Shown: piece after piece, positions 1 through 8,057 of the stretch | How the letters are laid out: every line of letters starts with the position of its first letter | Numbering within the stretch: the first letter of the stretch is position 1 | Translations under genes and position numbers: made by a program | Notes under the pieces: model-generated | Databases searched by the model: none | Seen by the model: only the letters and a program-made list of their open reading frames with translations | Told to the model about the DNA's origin: nothing | Source: Lachnospiraceae bacterium | GTDB taxonomy: Bacteria; Bacillota; Clostridia; Lachnospirales; Lachnospiraceae | Reading direction: 5' to 3' | NCBI GenBank assembly: GCA_900767585.1 | Contig: CAAFZP010000049.1 | Coordinates: forward strand, 1-42,691 | Length of the DNA: 42,691 nucleotides

Positions 1-123
1 ATGCTTATGTTCCACATTTCCTTGACCATGTGCAGTTCCTCCAATATGCACTTCCGGGATTGCCAGATTATCAAATGCGAGATTGAACTTTGATTTTTCC
101 TTCTTCTCTTTCTTGTCCTTCAT
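1..123 (-). CDS. N-terminal fragment of an unrecognised protein, cut by the window edge
   Basis: An open frame runs on the minus strand from an ATG at 121-123 to the first base of the window (41 codons, no stop). A GGAGG lies 6 bases before the ATG (130-134 on the plus strand), a good ribosome site. The protein begins with a Lys/Glu-rich stretch (MKDKKEKKEKSK) followed by FNLAFDNLAIPEVHIGG, so it is likely to be cytoplasmic at its N-terminus. It lies 66 bases downstream of gltS on the same strand and could be the third gene of the TAXI-gltS unit. I do not recognise the family from so short a piece. Confidence 0.6.
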   Translation of the reverse strand, partial: MKDKKEKKEKSKFNLAFDNLAIPEVHIGGTAHGQGNVEHKH

Positions 124-189
124 GCGATTCCTCCAATCTTTATCTTCATTTCAAGATAAGGATTCCTTCCAAATATTCGTCTCACTACA

Positions 190-1377
190 CTATATAATAT
201 TGATGAACAACGTAATCACCAGACTATTAATGAAGTCTGCAAACAAACTTCCGATCAACGGTACAAGCAGATACGCTTTGACCGATGGCGCATAGCGGTC
301 ACAAAGCACCTGCATGTTCGCCATAGCATTCGGTGTCGCACCCATACCGAATCCGCATGTTCCGGCCGCAAGCACTGCCGCGTCGTAATCCTTTCCCATC
401 ACACGGAATACTACAAAATATGTGTACAGGAATATAAGCAGAAGCTGCGCCCCAAGCAATATCATAAGCGGTAATGCAAGCTCCGCGAGCTGCCATAGCT
501 TCAATGTGATCATTGCAATTCCAAGGAAAAGTGACAGGCAGATACCACCAAGGTTGTTGATCTCGCCCATATAGATGTCGAATTTCCCGGAATACTCGCC
601 GACATTTCGAACGATTGCCGCGACGATCATAGCTCCGATATAGATCGGAAATGTAAGTCCCGTCTTCGTCAGAAGCTCAGAAATAATCGTACCGAGTCCG
701 ACTGCCAGAATCAGCTGAAACACAGCTGCGGCATACATATTTGAATGTCTCTCATGCTTCTTTTCTTCCTCGATCAGCAGGCTGTCATCCTCTGTCACGA
801 TTGTATCTAGTAAATGCTTCTTCTCAATCAGACGTTTCCCGATCGGCCCACCGATCAGGCTTCCTGCTACCAGACCGAAGGTTGCCGCTGCCGTACAGAT
901 TGTCGTTGCTCCCTGCACATTAAAATCCTCAAGCACCGGGCCAAATGCGCCTGCTGTTCCGTGTCCGCCGACCATCGGAATCGAGCCGGTACAAAGTCCG
1001 ACCAGCGAGTCAAGCCCGATCAGATGTGACACGCCGACTGCCAGTAAATTCTGCATAAAAATCAGGGCAATGACTAATCCAAGGAAGATAGCTAGTGCCT
1101 TTCCTCCACTCTTTAGCACCTTCAGATTCGCCTGGAATCCCACCGATGTAAAGAAGAATACCATACAGACTTCCCGAAGCGTATCATCAAATGTAAATTT
1201 CACCACCCCTGTGCTATATAAAATACAGGTCAGTACCGAGAAGATCAAACCGCCGACCACCGGAGATGGAATACAGAATTTTTCCAGGAAATTTATTTTC
1301 TGTTTCAAGAATTGTCCTAGCATCAGCACCACGACCGAAAGTGCCAATGTCTGATACATATCAATTTGTATTTCCAT
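190..1377 (-). CDS. gltS: Sodium/glutamate symporter GltS
   Basis: A 395-residue polytopic membrane protein that matches the GltS family (sodium-coupled glutamate uptake) in length (E. coli GltS is about 400) and layout: two inverted halves of about five hydrophobic helices separated by a charged cytoplasmic loop (around residues 183-213, LIEEEKKHER). The first half carries the conserved pore-loop motif GSIPMVGGHGTAGAFGP, and the second half a related Gly-rich stretch, CGFGMGATPNAMANM. The gene lies 21 bases after the TAXI binding-protein gene, on the same strand, and is probably co-transcribed with it. That pairing suggests the binding protein may serve this carrier or share its substrate; this is inference. 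No TRAP-type permease is visible in the window. Confidence 0.94.
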   Translation of the reverse strand: MEIQIDMYQTLALSVVVLMLGQFLKQKINFLEKFCIPSPVVGGLIFSVLTCILYSTGVVKFTFDDTLREVCMVFFFTSVGFQANLKVLKSGGKALAIFLGLVIALIFMQNLLAVGVSHLIGLDSLVGLCTGSIPMVGGHGTAGAFGPVLEDFNVQGATTICTAAATFGLVAGSLIGGPIGKRLIEKKHLLDTIVTEDDSLLIEEEKKHERHSNMYAAAVFQLILAVGLGTIISELLTKTGLTFPIYIGAMIVAAIVRNVGEYSGKFDIYMGEINNLGGICLSLFLGIAMITLKLWQLAELALPLMILLGAQLLLIFLYTYFVVFRVMGKDYDAAVLAAGTCGFGMGATPNAMANMQVLCDRYAPSVKAYLLVPLIGSLFADFINSLVITLFINII

Positions 1378-1398
1378 GTAAAATGGTTCTCCTATCTG

Positions 1399-2376
1399 TT
1401 AATTTTCCTGTGCATCTACCGTGATGCCCTGAGATTCATAATATGCTTTTGCCCCCGGATGGAACGGAATCTGCACCCCATCCACAGCCGCATTTGCATC
1501 CGCAATTTCCTTTAACGAGGTTGCATACTCAATCTCTGTTGCATGCGCAAAAAGCTGCCTTGTAAGTTTTTCGGCTGTCTCATCGGACATCTTCTCACTC
1601 GCAAGCAACAGTGCCTTGACACCGACCGTTGCGACCGGCTCCGTCTGTCCATTGTAAGTGTTCGCTGGAATCTCACACGTTTCATACGATGAATATGCAA
1701 GCTTCAGCTTATCCACGGTCTTCGCATCGACCGGAATAAGCGCAATCTCACAGCTATCTGCAAGCTCCGCAATCACATTGGTCTGCACACCGCCTGTGTA
1801 AAACATCGCATCGATCTCGCCAGTTTTTAACTTCTCTGCCGCCTCAATATACGTCAGATTGACCGTCTCTGTAATCGGCGAGGCAAGTCCGCTCACCTGC
1901 AGGATCTGTGATGCATTCCGCTCAGTTCCGGATTCTGCTTCACCGATACTTACCGTCTTTCCCTGCAGATCATCTAAGCTTTTGATTCCGGAATCCTTGC
2001 GCACAACGATCTGGCACGCCTCGGTATAAAGCCCTGCCAGTACGCGGTATCCCTGATAGGATTCCCCTTTTTCATCCGTTCCATAATACGCGGCTGTGGC
2101 AAGATCGGCCTGCGCAATTGCCACATCTACATATCCTTCGGACAGCAGCCGCAGGTTCGCCATCGAACCGGCCGTTGATTTTATGTTGAATTTCATTTCC
2201 GCATCCTCTGCATTTGCAAGCTGTGTATATGCCGTCGCAAACGCATAATATCCGCCACCAACGCCTGCCGCACCGAACCGGATCGTATCCTGCCGCACAT
2301 TACAGCCGGTCAGACTTACGCAGCCGACGGTAAATGCCAACAACGCCGCGGCTATCTTCTTTATCTTATTCTTCAA
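1399..2376 (-). CDS. TAXI-family solute-binding lipoprotein
   Basis: A 325-residue exported substrate-binding protein of the TAXI (TRAP-associated extracytoplasmic immunogenic) family. The N-terminus has positive residues, a hydrophobic core and a lipobox LTGC with the acylated Cys at 25. The mature part opens with IRFGAAGVGGGYYAFA, the usual TAXI start, and carries STAGSMANLRLLSEG and YVDVAIAQADLA, both typical of the family. The start is a TTG (2374-2376) chosen because an AAGGAG sits 8 bases before it; no ATG fits better. TAXI proteins normally feed a fused-subunit TRAP permease, but here the next gene (21 bases on) is gltS. Some TAXI proteins are reported to bind glutamate, so a shared substrate is plausible but not shown. 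Confidence 0.9.
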   Translation of the reverse strand: MKNKIKKIAAALLAFTVGCVSLTGCNVRQDTIRFGAAGVGGGYYAFATAYTQLANAEDAEMKFNIKSTAGSMANLRLLSEGYVDVAIAQADLATAAYYGTDEKGESYQGYRVLAGLYTEACQIVVRKDSGIKSLDDLQGKTVSIGEAESGTERNASQILQVSGLASPITETVNLTYIEAAEKLKTGEIDAMFYTGGVQTNVIAELADSCEIALIPVDAKTVDKLKLAYSSYETCEIPANTYNGQTEPVATVGVKALLLASEKMSDETAEKLTRQLFAHATEIEYATSLKEIADANAAVDGVQIPFHPGAKAYYESQGITVDAQEN

Positions 2377-2442
2377 ACCGTTTCACTCCTTTCTCGGTAT
2401 TGCCCCCTCACATCCGTTCGGCGGCAGGTCGTCGGACGCATC

Positions 2443-2475
2443 CTAAATATGTGCTTCGCACATATACGTCCTCCT
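2443..2475 (-). promoter_or_regulatory. Possible six-codon leader peptide with overlapping hairpin before the TAXI gene
   Basis: On the minus strand an AGGAGG (within 2469-2475) is followed after 6 bases by ATG TGC GAA GCA CAT ATT TAG (2463 down to 2443), encoding MCEAHI. The coding bases form a perfect 8-bp hairpin with a 3-base loop (2447-2465). It sits about 65 bases before the TTG start of the binding-protein gene. A perfect ribosome site in front of so short a frame suggests a translated leader or attenuator, but there is no T-run, and chance cannot be excluded. Confidence 0.3.
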
Positions 2476-2495
2476 ATTTTCATTCGTAATGATTC

Positions 2496-3149
2496 TCACA
2501 TGTCATTGTTCTGATTTTCCGTCAATTTCATCCCATACTTCGCAAGATCAACCTTATTATCCACGACAAAAATTCCATCCGCCGCGAGCAGTTGCTCCTG
2601 TACATTCGCACCGCCAAACGCGAACGCTCCGGCAAGCTCGCCCTTCGCATTCACCACGCGATAACATGGAATATGCTCCGGATCCGGATTCCTGTGCAGT
2701 GCATTTCCTACCGCACGCGCCATCTTCTTATCCCCGGCAAGTTCCGCGACCTGTCCGTATGTTGCCACCTTTCCACGCGGAATCTTCTTCACTGCCTCAT
2801 AGATCCGCTTCGACGGGCTGTCGGTGACAAGCCGGTAGCTCTCCGCGATCATTTCCCGCACCGCATCGTCCGGCACACTTCCATCTAAGATGATTGTGTT
2901 CCAATGCTCCCGGTTCTGATGCCACCCCGGTAGAACCGACTCGAAGGCATCCCGCCAATAATCACGCCACTCCGGGTCTACCTTGACATTCAGATTCATG
3001 TAACCATTCCGTTCATATGTCCACAAAAACGCTTTCCTGCTGCCCTTCACACGTACCAACTGCCAGTTATCATCATGAAACGGGGCATCCTGATATGTAT
3101 CCGGGAACGACAGCGCAAACGCTAAGGCTTCTTCTCTTGTCTGCATCAT
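2496..3149 (-). CDS. MmcQ/YjbR domain fused to an alkyltransferase (MGMT/ATL-like) domain
   Basis: A 217-residue two-domain protein. Residues 1-108 resemble the MmcQ/YjbR (DUF419) DNA-binding fold: FPDTYQDAPFHDDNW near the N-terminus and a HWNTIILDG strand near residues 82-90. Residues 113-200 resemble the C-terminal domain of O6-alkylguanine DNA alkyltransferases: IPRGKVATYGQVAELAG, then ARAVGNALHRNP containing the Arg finger, then PCYRV at 161-165 with a cysteine at the alkyl-acceptor position. The canonical motif is PCHRV, so the catalytic His is replaced by Tyr, which may abolish transfer and leave a lesion-sensing role as in ATL proteins. A start 15 bases upstream (3164) was rejected because that ATG overlaps the GGGAGGA ribosome site serving the ATG at 3147-3149. 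Confidence 0.85.
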   Translation of the reverse strand: MMQTREEALAFALSFPDTYQDAPFHDDNWQLVRVKGSRKAFLWTYERNGYMNLNVKVDPEWRDYWRDAFESVLPGWHQNREHWNTIILDGSVPDDAVREMIAESYRLVTDSPSKRIYEAVKKIPRGKVATYGQVAELAGDKKMARAVGNALHRNPDPEHIPCYRVVNAKGELAGAFAFGGANVQEQLLAADGIFVVDNKVDLAKYGMKLTENQNNDM

Positions 3150-3170
3150 AGCGATTCCTCCCATAATAAG

Positions 3171-3196
3171 AAAGCCAGCCCTAAATGACTGGCTTT
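3171..3196 (-). terminator. Hairpin terminator after the AAA/PD-(D/E)XK gene
   Basis: AAAGCCAG (3171-3178) pairs perfectly with CTGGCTTT (3189-3196) around a 10-base loop. It begins 7 bases after the stop of the gene at 3203-4789 and precedes the ribosome site of the next gene. The minus-strand T-run after the stem is short, so termination may be partial. Confidence 0.7.
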
Positions 3197-3202
3197 TCTG
3201 AA

Positions 3203-4789
3203 TTATTTATTATACTCTTCAATTATGCAATTATGTTCTTTGCTCTTCTTGTCATAATTGATACCAACCAATAAGATGTTTCCTGTATATTCAAGTATTG
3301 ATTGTGGGTATTTTTTCTCCTTTATCTGGTCAATCGCTGTTTCCGCATTTTTATTCCATTTCAATTCTACTAAAAGAGCCGGATAGTCCTGTACATATTC
3401 CGGTTTTGGCAGAAATACGAAATCCGCAAATCCACGTCCTGTCGGCATTTCTCTGACTGGCTTAAAGTAATACTGCATTGCACTTAAATAACCGATTGTC
3501 AACACACTGCTCAGAGAATTTTCATCATGGTATTGAATGGCTGATGCATATTCCATGTGTATCTGTTCTATCTTCTCTGCCACCAATTCCGCCTGTTTAT
3601 CTAACGTTGCATCCAGTAACTCTCTTGATTGTTTCTGAAATTCAACCAACTCATCCCATGTCTTTCTCTTTGTCGCATTCGTTAATTCCAGCCGTATTTC
3701 TTCGTTTGGAATAAATGCTGTTCCATGTTCCTGATCATAGCCGAGATATCCCAGATGAATTAAATATGTGAGCACGTCATCCTTGTTCACAAAGCTGACT
3801 GTGTCATTTTGAAATGATGAAACATCCACTTCCACGAGATTTCCTGACAACATCTCAATAATCGCTGTCTTCAGACCATCAAAATCCATATTGATCAGTG
3901 GAACAATCGCGTCATACGAACCCGTCTGTGACCAATAACTCTTGTATCTGTCCTTCAACATGATACTGACAACCGCCTTTGGATTATATACCTCGTAACC
4001 ATCCAGCCGGTATCCATCATACCAGCATTTTACTTTAGAATAATCCCGCTGATAAGTATCACATAGCTTCCGGACCTCTTCTTCCGTAAATCCAACAAAC
4101 GATGCCAATTCCCCGGCGTCGAGCATTGTAAATTCATCGAAATTATTGAGTGCAGACTGTGTCTTCACTTTCTTGATTGGTAATATTCCTGTTAAATATG
4201 CCAAATGAATGAATTTTGAAGGTTCACTGCCCTTAAATAAGCTTCGCAGAAAACTTATATATTCCTCCTGAATCTCCTCGTTCATAGCTTCATCTCGAAC
4301 CAACACGTCCCATTCATCTACAATAACGACAAATTTTTTCCCAGTTGCGGCATTAATACACGACAATGCGTCTGCCAGCGACACAACATTGGATGGGATT
4401 TCATTCGGATAATACTCCCTCAATTCCTCAATTGTTGTTTCTGTAATATAGGTTATCACCCGTTGGGCTCCACCTGCTGGTTCTATACACCACTGCACAT
4501 CAAAATGCAAAACATCATATTGATTCAGGTATTTCTTATAATCCTCGTGATTTGCAATCTGCAGATCCGCAAACATCGTCTCAGAATTACAGCCCTTACT
4601 GTAATAGGCTGTGAGCATATCTGCCGTAATGGATTTTCCAAATCTTCGCGGGCGACTGTTGCATATGAACTTCGCAGTTGTATCCATCACCCGATTCGTA
4701 TAGGCAAGCAGTTCGGTCTTATCAACATATATCTTTGAATTAAGCACATCCTGAAATGCACTATTACTTGGATTTACAAATCGTCCCAT
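3203..4789 (-). CDS. AAA-ATPase-like / PD-(D/E)XK nuclease-like protein
   Basis: A 528-residue protein of the two-domain family with an N-terminal AAA-ATPase-like domain and a C-terminal PD-(D/E)XK nuclease-like domain. It begins MGRFVNPSNSAFQ and has a P-loop-like SRPRRFGKSITADML near residue 46, a Walker B-like VVIVDEWDVL near residue 150, and a nuclease-like core near the end (GFADFVFLPKPEY then LLVELKWNK). Members are numerous in Lachnospiraceae and of uncertain function; defence, mobile-element or transposon-related roles have been proposed. The start at 4787-4789 was chosen over 4798 because AAGGAG lies 9 bases before it, whereas the upstream ATG abuts that same AAGGAG. It appears monocistronic, with its own promoter (4818-4846) and terminator (3171-3196). 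Confidence 0.88.
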   Translation of the reverse strand: MGRFVNPSNSAFQDVLNSKIYVDKTELLAYTNRVMDTTAKFICNSRPRRFGKSITADMLTAYYSKGCNSETMFADLQIANHEDYKKYLNQYDVLHFDVQWCIEPAGGAQRVITYITETTIEELREYYPNEIPSNVVSLADALSCINAATGKKFVVIVDEWDVLVRDEAMNEEIQEEYISFLRSLFKGSEPSKFIHLAYLTGILPIKKVKTQSALNNFDEFTMLDAGELASFVGFTEEEVRKLCDTYQRDYSKVKCWYDGYRLDGYEVYNPKAVVSIMLKDRYKSYWSQTGSYDAIVPLINMDFDGLKTAIIEMLSGNLVEVDVSSFQNDTVSFVNKDDVLTYLIHLGYLGYDQEHGTAFIPNEEIRLELTNATKRKTWDELVEFQKQSRELLDATLDKQAELVAEKIEQIHMEYASAIQYHDENSLSSVLTIGYLSAMQYYFKPVREMPTGRGFADFVFLPKPEYVQDYPALLVELKWNKNAETAIDQIKEKKYPQSILEYTGNILLVGINYDKKSKEHNCIIEEYNK

Positions 4790-4817
4790 CCGGCTCATCT
4801 CCTTAACTTTTTATTAT

Positions 4818-4846
4818 ATTTTAACATTCAGACTATTTTTTATCAA
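4818..4846 (-). promoter_or_regulatory. Housekeeping-type promoter for the AAA/PD-(D/E)XK gene
   Basis: Read on the minus strand, TTGATA (4841-4846) and TAAAAT (4818-4823) are separated by 17 bases. The expected start of transcription is near 4811, some 20 bases before the gene start. Confidence 0.6.
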
Positions 4847-4919
4847 GATTACTTTCATACTTGCGTTTCCCTATAATCCAATATTCCTATTCTTTTTCAT
4901 AGCTCCTGATTGTATTATA

Positions 4920-5609
4920 TTATAATACTTTTTCATTCCGTATTTTCTTCAAGTACGCCTTTTGCTCATCCGTGATCCGGTAGCTCTCCACTGCCTTCTG
5001 AATCGTCTTTCTGTGCACCCACGGTGATAGTCTCCGCTCTTCGATATATGGGATGCACGTCTCCCACTGCTTGGCAAGTGCAGTAGCAAAATACCACGCA
5101 ATCATCATATTCACATAATATTCCTCCGATGTGACTGACACGACCATCGCCGGATATTCCGACTGAAAATCCGCATCTAAGTATAACCGCATCAAAAGCC
5201 CTATGCCATAGCGGATCGTGTAGGTCTCCCCGGATGCAAGAAATGTCCGGATCTCCGGAAGCAGTTTCTCCTTATGCTTCGCAAAACATTTCGGAATTGG
5301 CTGATCGCATGTCGCCCAGTTGTCAATGTATGGCAGCATGCGCTTTACCTCATATAAGCACTGCGCATAGTCCTTGATGCTACCGATCAGCATCATGTGC
5401 AGATTATTTTCTTCATAGTAGGTATGTGGCAGCTCCTGCAAAAATGCTTCCACGCCATCCTCCTTCGCAAATACCTTCGCAAAGTTCCGCAGCACCGGCG
5501 TCCGAATTCCGATCACATGCTCTGGCGCAATATTCGGTATCAATTTTGAGTGAAATGCCTGATACTTTTTATCCTGCAATTCAAACAATCTTCGCTGTAA
5601 CTCCGTCAT
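4920..5609 (-). CDS. DNA alkylation repair protein, AlkD-like
   Basis: A 229-residue all-helical protein matching the AlkD family of DNA glycosylases, which remove alkylated bases through a HEAT-like repeat scaffold. The sequence shows the family's opening (IPNIAPEHVIGIRTPVLRNFAK) and regularly spaced helices, with DNWATCDQ and PWVHRKTIQKAVESYRI typical of the group. The start was set at the ATG 5607-5609, preceded by GGGAG at 9 bases. A longer reading from a TTG at 5639 would run through the hairpin terminator of the upstream gene and is unlikely. The gene stands alone between the aspartate kinase terminator and the AAA gene's promoter. No promoter of its own was found, so read-through from aspartate kinase is possible. 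Confidence 0.85.
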   Translation of the reverse strand: MTELQRRLFELQDKKYQAFHSKLIPNIAPEHVIGIRTPVLRNFAKVFAKEDGVEAFLQELPHTYYEENNLHMMLIGSIKDYAQCLYEVKRMLPYIDNWATCDQPIPKCFAKHKEKLLPEIRTFLASGETYTIRYGIGLLMRLYLDADFQSEYPAMVVSVTSEEYYVNMMIAWYFATALAKQWETCIPYIEERRLSPWVHRKTIQKAVESYRITDEQKAYLKKIRNEKVL

Positions 5610-5637
5610 ATCTTTTGTCTCCCGATTTATATACAAC

Positions 5638-5666
5638 AACGAGCAGGCATTCCCAGCCTGCTCGTT
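5638..5666 (-). terminator. Strong hairpin after aspartate kinase
   Basis: AACGAGCAGGC (5638-5648) pairs without mismatch with GCCTGCTCGTT (5656-5666) around a 7-base loop. It lies 21 bases past the stop of aspartate kinase. The T-run that follows on the minus strand is interrupted (TTGTTGT). The plus-strand side is followed by AAAATC, so it works chiefly for the minus strand. Confidence 0.8.
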
Positions 5667-5686
5667 AAAATCAAATATCTTTAGAA

Positions 5687-7015
5687 TTAGTTCTTCTTTT
5701 TATCTACAATAAATGTATCATAAATTGCCCGGATTGCCGGCTCGAAGTCTTTGTTTTTAACACCGATAATAATATTCAGCTCAGAAGACCCCTGATCGAT
5801 CATCTTGATGTTGATTCCATCCTTGGCAAGTGCACTGAACAACTTACCTGCAGTACCACTTGCAGACATCATGCCACGTCCAACGACTGCGATCAGTGCA
5901 AGTCCTGACTCGATCTCAACCGAATCCGGCTTTGCCAGACGATGGATTGCAGATACTACCCGCTGCTCCTTGTGCATGAATTCATCCTCATGAACAACAA
6001 TCGTCATGGTATCGATACCGGATGGCATATGCTCAAATGAAATCTCATTTTCTTCAAAAGCCTGAAGTACTTTTCTTCCAAAGCCTATCTCGGAATTCAT
6101 CATTGCCTTGGAGATAAAGATCGTACAGAAATCCTTCTTACCTGCGATACCTGTCACTACATAGTCCTGCTTCTGGCATGTACTCTCAACAATCCATGTA
6201 CCCGGATCTTCCGGTGCATTTGTATTACGGATATTGATCGGTATACCACAATTACGAACAGGGAAAATCGCATCTTCATGCAGAACGGATGCTCCCATAT
6301 AAGAAAGCTCACGAAGCTCTCTGTAAGTAATATATTTAATCGGCTTTGGATTCGGAACGATACGTGGGTCAGCTACAAGGAAACCGGACACATCTGTCCA
6401 GTTCTCGTATACATCTGCCTGACTTGCCTGTGCAACGATAGATCCTGTCACATCCGAACCGCCACGGGAAAATGTCTTGACATTCCCATCTTTGCCAAGT
6501 CCGTAAAATCCGGGAACAACGGCACGTGGTGCCTTCGACAATCTCTCACTAAGAACCTTCTCTGTCTTATAGCTGTTGAGATTTCCTTCTGCATTGAAGA
6601 AGATCACCTCTGCGGCATCAATAAATTCAACACCCAGATATGCAGCCATAATCTTACCATTCAGAAATTCTCCTCTGGACGCTGCATAATCAACCTGCGG
6701 ATTCTCGACCAGCTTCTTTGTGATCTCTTCGAAATCCTTATCCAGCGAGAAATCTTTCAGTGCAAGCCCTGTGATAATCTCATCATATCTTGCCTTGATT
6801 GCCTTCATCTCTTCCGTAATATCTTCCCCTGCTTTTGCTGTCTCATACACATGGAGAAGCATATCTGTTACCTTTGTATCTTCCGGAAATCTCTTTCCCG
6901 GTGCAGAAGGAACAACATAGACACGACTCTCATCGGCTGAAATGATCGCTCCAACCTTCTTGAACTGTTCCGCACTTGCCAATGAACTACCACCGAATTT
7001 TACAACTTTCTTCAT
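5687..7015 (-). CDS. lysC: Aspartate kinase (aspartokinase)
   Basis: A 442-residue aspartokinase that phosphorylates aspartate in the first step of the Lys/Thr/Met pathway. The amino-acid kinase domain occupies about residues 1-280, with KFGGSSLA at the start, ASRGEFLNGKIMAAYL in the middle and FSRGGSDVTGS in the nucleotide/aspartate site. The C-terminal third carries two ACT domains (starting near VVTGIAGKKDF and LALIAVVGRGM), which bind regulatory amino acids. Length and layout fit a monofunctional clostridial enzyme without a homoserine dehydrogenase half. The symbol is by family; which isozyme (feedback by Lys or Thr) cannot be told. It is divergent from the LytTR regulator, and a strong hairpin follows. 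I did not recognise a lysine riboswitch in the short leader. Confidence 0.95.
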   Translation of the reverse strand: MKKVVKFGGSSLASAEQFKKVGAIISADESRVYVVPSAPGKRFPEDTKVTDMLLHVYETAKAGEDITEEMKAIKARYDEIITGLALKDFSLDKDFEEITKKLVENPQVDYAASRGEFLNGKIMAAYLGVEFIDAAEVIFFNAEGNLNSYKTEKVLSERLSKAPRAVVPGFYGLGKDGNVKTFSRGGSDVTGSIVAQASQADVYENWTDVSGFLVADPRIVPNPKPIKYITYRELRELSYMGASVLHEDAIFPVRNCGIPINIRNTNAPEDPGTWIVESTCQKQDYVVTGIAGKKDFCTIFISKAMMNSEIGFGRKVLQAFEENEISFEHMPSGIDTMTIVVHEDEFMHKEQRVVSAIHRLAKPDSVEIESGLALIAVVGRGMMSASGTAGKLFSALAKDGINIKMIDQGSSELNIIIGVKNKDFEPAIRAIYDTFIVDKKKN

Positions 7016-7056
7016 AATCTTCCATATATCCTTTTTGTTTAGTATTGATAGTATGT

Positions 7057-7085
7057 ATTTTAAACATCTTTAAAGATAAAGGCAA
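7057..7085 (-). promoter_or_regulatory. Possible promoter of aspartate kinase
   Basis: On the minus strand TTGCCT (7080-7085) and TAAAAT (7057-7062) are 17 bases apart. The -35 is imperfect; the distance to the gene (about 40 bases) is reasonable. Confidence 0.35.
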
Positions 7086-7196
7086 GAGATAATTGTATTA
7101 TTCGCACATTTCACAAAGAAATACTTGGTATCTGCTTTTTCTTGACAAAAATGCCTAGACTTTCCTCTGTTTTCCCCATCTATTACGGGTCTTTCG

Positions 7197-7225
7197 TTGA
7201 CTTCTACATTTTTCTTTGCTAAACT
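7197..7225 (+). promoter_or_regulatory. Possible promoter of the LytTR-PAS gene
   Basis: TTGACT (7197-7202) and TAAACT (7220-7225) are separated by 17 bases, about 38 bases before the ATG at 7264. Confidence 0.45.
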
Positions 7226-7263
7226 CACATCATAGCTATAGAAGTAATTTGAGGAGTTTTGCA

Positions 7264-8001
7264 ATGGACAGCAAAATATTAAAATATTTCAGGAAAAACC
7301 ATATTCAGATCGAAGACATCAAATATCTGACACGCGTTGATGGTAAAACGTGTATTCACACGATGGATGACCAGACTTTTCTTACCTATATAACTGTCAA
7401 AGACTTTTTTGAATCATTGGAGCTGCATGATTTTATCTGTGTAAACAAAGGAATCGTCGTAGCCAAGAATCAGATTAATTATATTGCGGATGGCGTCTAT
7501 CATATGCTCGATGGTACCGAATTCCAGGGAAGAAAACGCACAGCCGCTGCCCACAAAAAGCTGAATGCAACCTTACACCAAAGCATTGCGGACAGCATCG
7601 AAACAGTGGTCGATATCCGAAACCGTTTTTCGATTCTGGACAATATGCCGATTGCCTTCTGTGTGATTGAACTTATATTCAATAATGACGGGCATGGGAT
7701 TGATTTTGTATTCCGCTATTGCAACCACGAGATGGCAGTTATCGAAGGAAAAACTATCGAAGAAATGATGAACCATTCTTTCTTCTCAGTATTTCCAAAT
7801 GCCGATAAAAAGTGGCTGGTTGCATATACAGATGTCGCAGTCAACGGCAATAGCCGTTACATCCGCGATTATAGCCCGGAAATTAACAAGGAGATCTTTG
7901 TGCGCTGTTTTCAGCCACTCGAAGGGTTTTGCGCCTGTCTTCTGACGCCGGTGGATGACCTGAACAAGGCGCTTCCAGCCACACATCTTCCTAACTGTTA
8001 A
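7264..8001 (+). CDS. LytTR DNA-binding protein with C-terminal PAS-like domain
   Basis: A 245-residue regulator. Residues about 12-98 read as a LytTR domain: IEDIKYLTRVDGKTCIHT, a TFLTYITVKDFFESL helix and HDFICVNKGIVVAKNQI, which corresponds to the usual FxRxHRSxxVN segment. No receiver domain precedes it. Residues about 118-232 resemble a PAS fold (FSILDNMPIAFCVIELI, FRYCNHEMAVIEGKTIEEMM, FVRCFQPLEGFCACLL). The order LytTR then PAS, with no receiver, suggests direct ligand sensing rather than phosphorylation; this is inference. The start at 7264 has GAGGAG 7 bases upstream; a longer frame from 7216 has no ribosome site. It is followed 56 bases later by a membrane protein it may control. Confidence 0.8.
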   Translation: MDSKILKYFRKNHIQIEDIKYLTRVDGKTCIHTMDDQTFLTYITVKDFFESLELHDFICVNKGIVVAKNQINYIADGVYHMLDGTEFQGRKRTAAAHKKLNATLHQSIADSIETVVDIRNRFSILDNMPIAFCVIELIFNNDGHGIDFVFRYCNHEMAVIEGKTIEEMMNHSFFSVFPNADKKWLVAYTDVAVNGNSRYIRDYSPEINKEIFVRCFQPLEGFCACLLTPVDDLNKALPATHLPNC

Positions 8002-8057
8002 CCGGTACCCATTATAACCGTTCGACACATACCGATCAAAGTTCACGGAGAAACGAT

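Noticed and set aside
83..295. Plus-strand 70-residue frame across the gltS 3' end
   Set aside because: It overlaps the end of gltS and the cut-off gene on the other strand, has no ribosome site and is Phe/Ser-rich in the manner of antisense shadows.
7016..7263. Lysine riboswitch before aspartate kinase
   Set aside because: I could not trace the L-box helices or kink-turn motif, and the likely leader of about 40 bases is too short.
7070..7264. Minus-strand 64-residue frame between aspartate kinase and the LytTR gene
   Set aside because: It has no ribosome site or recognisable content and spans both predicted divergent promoters.
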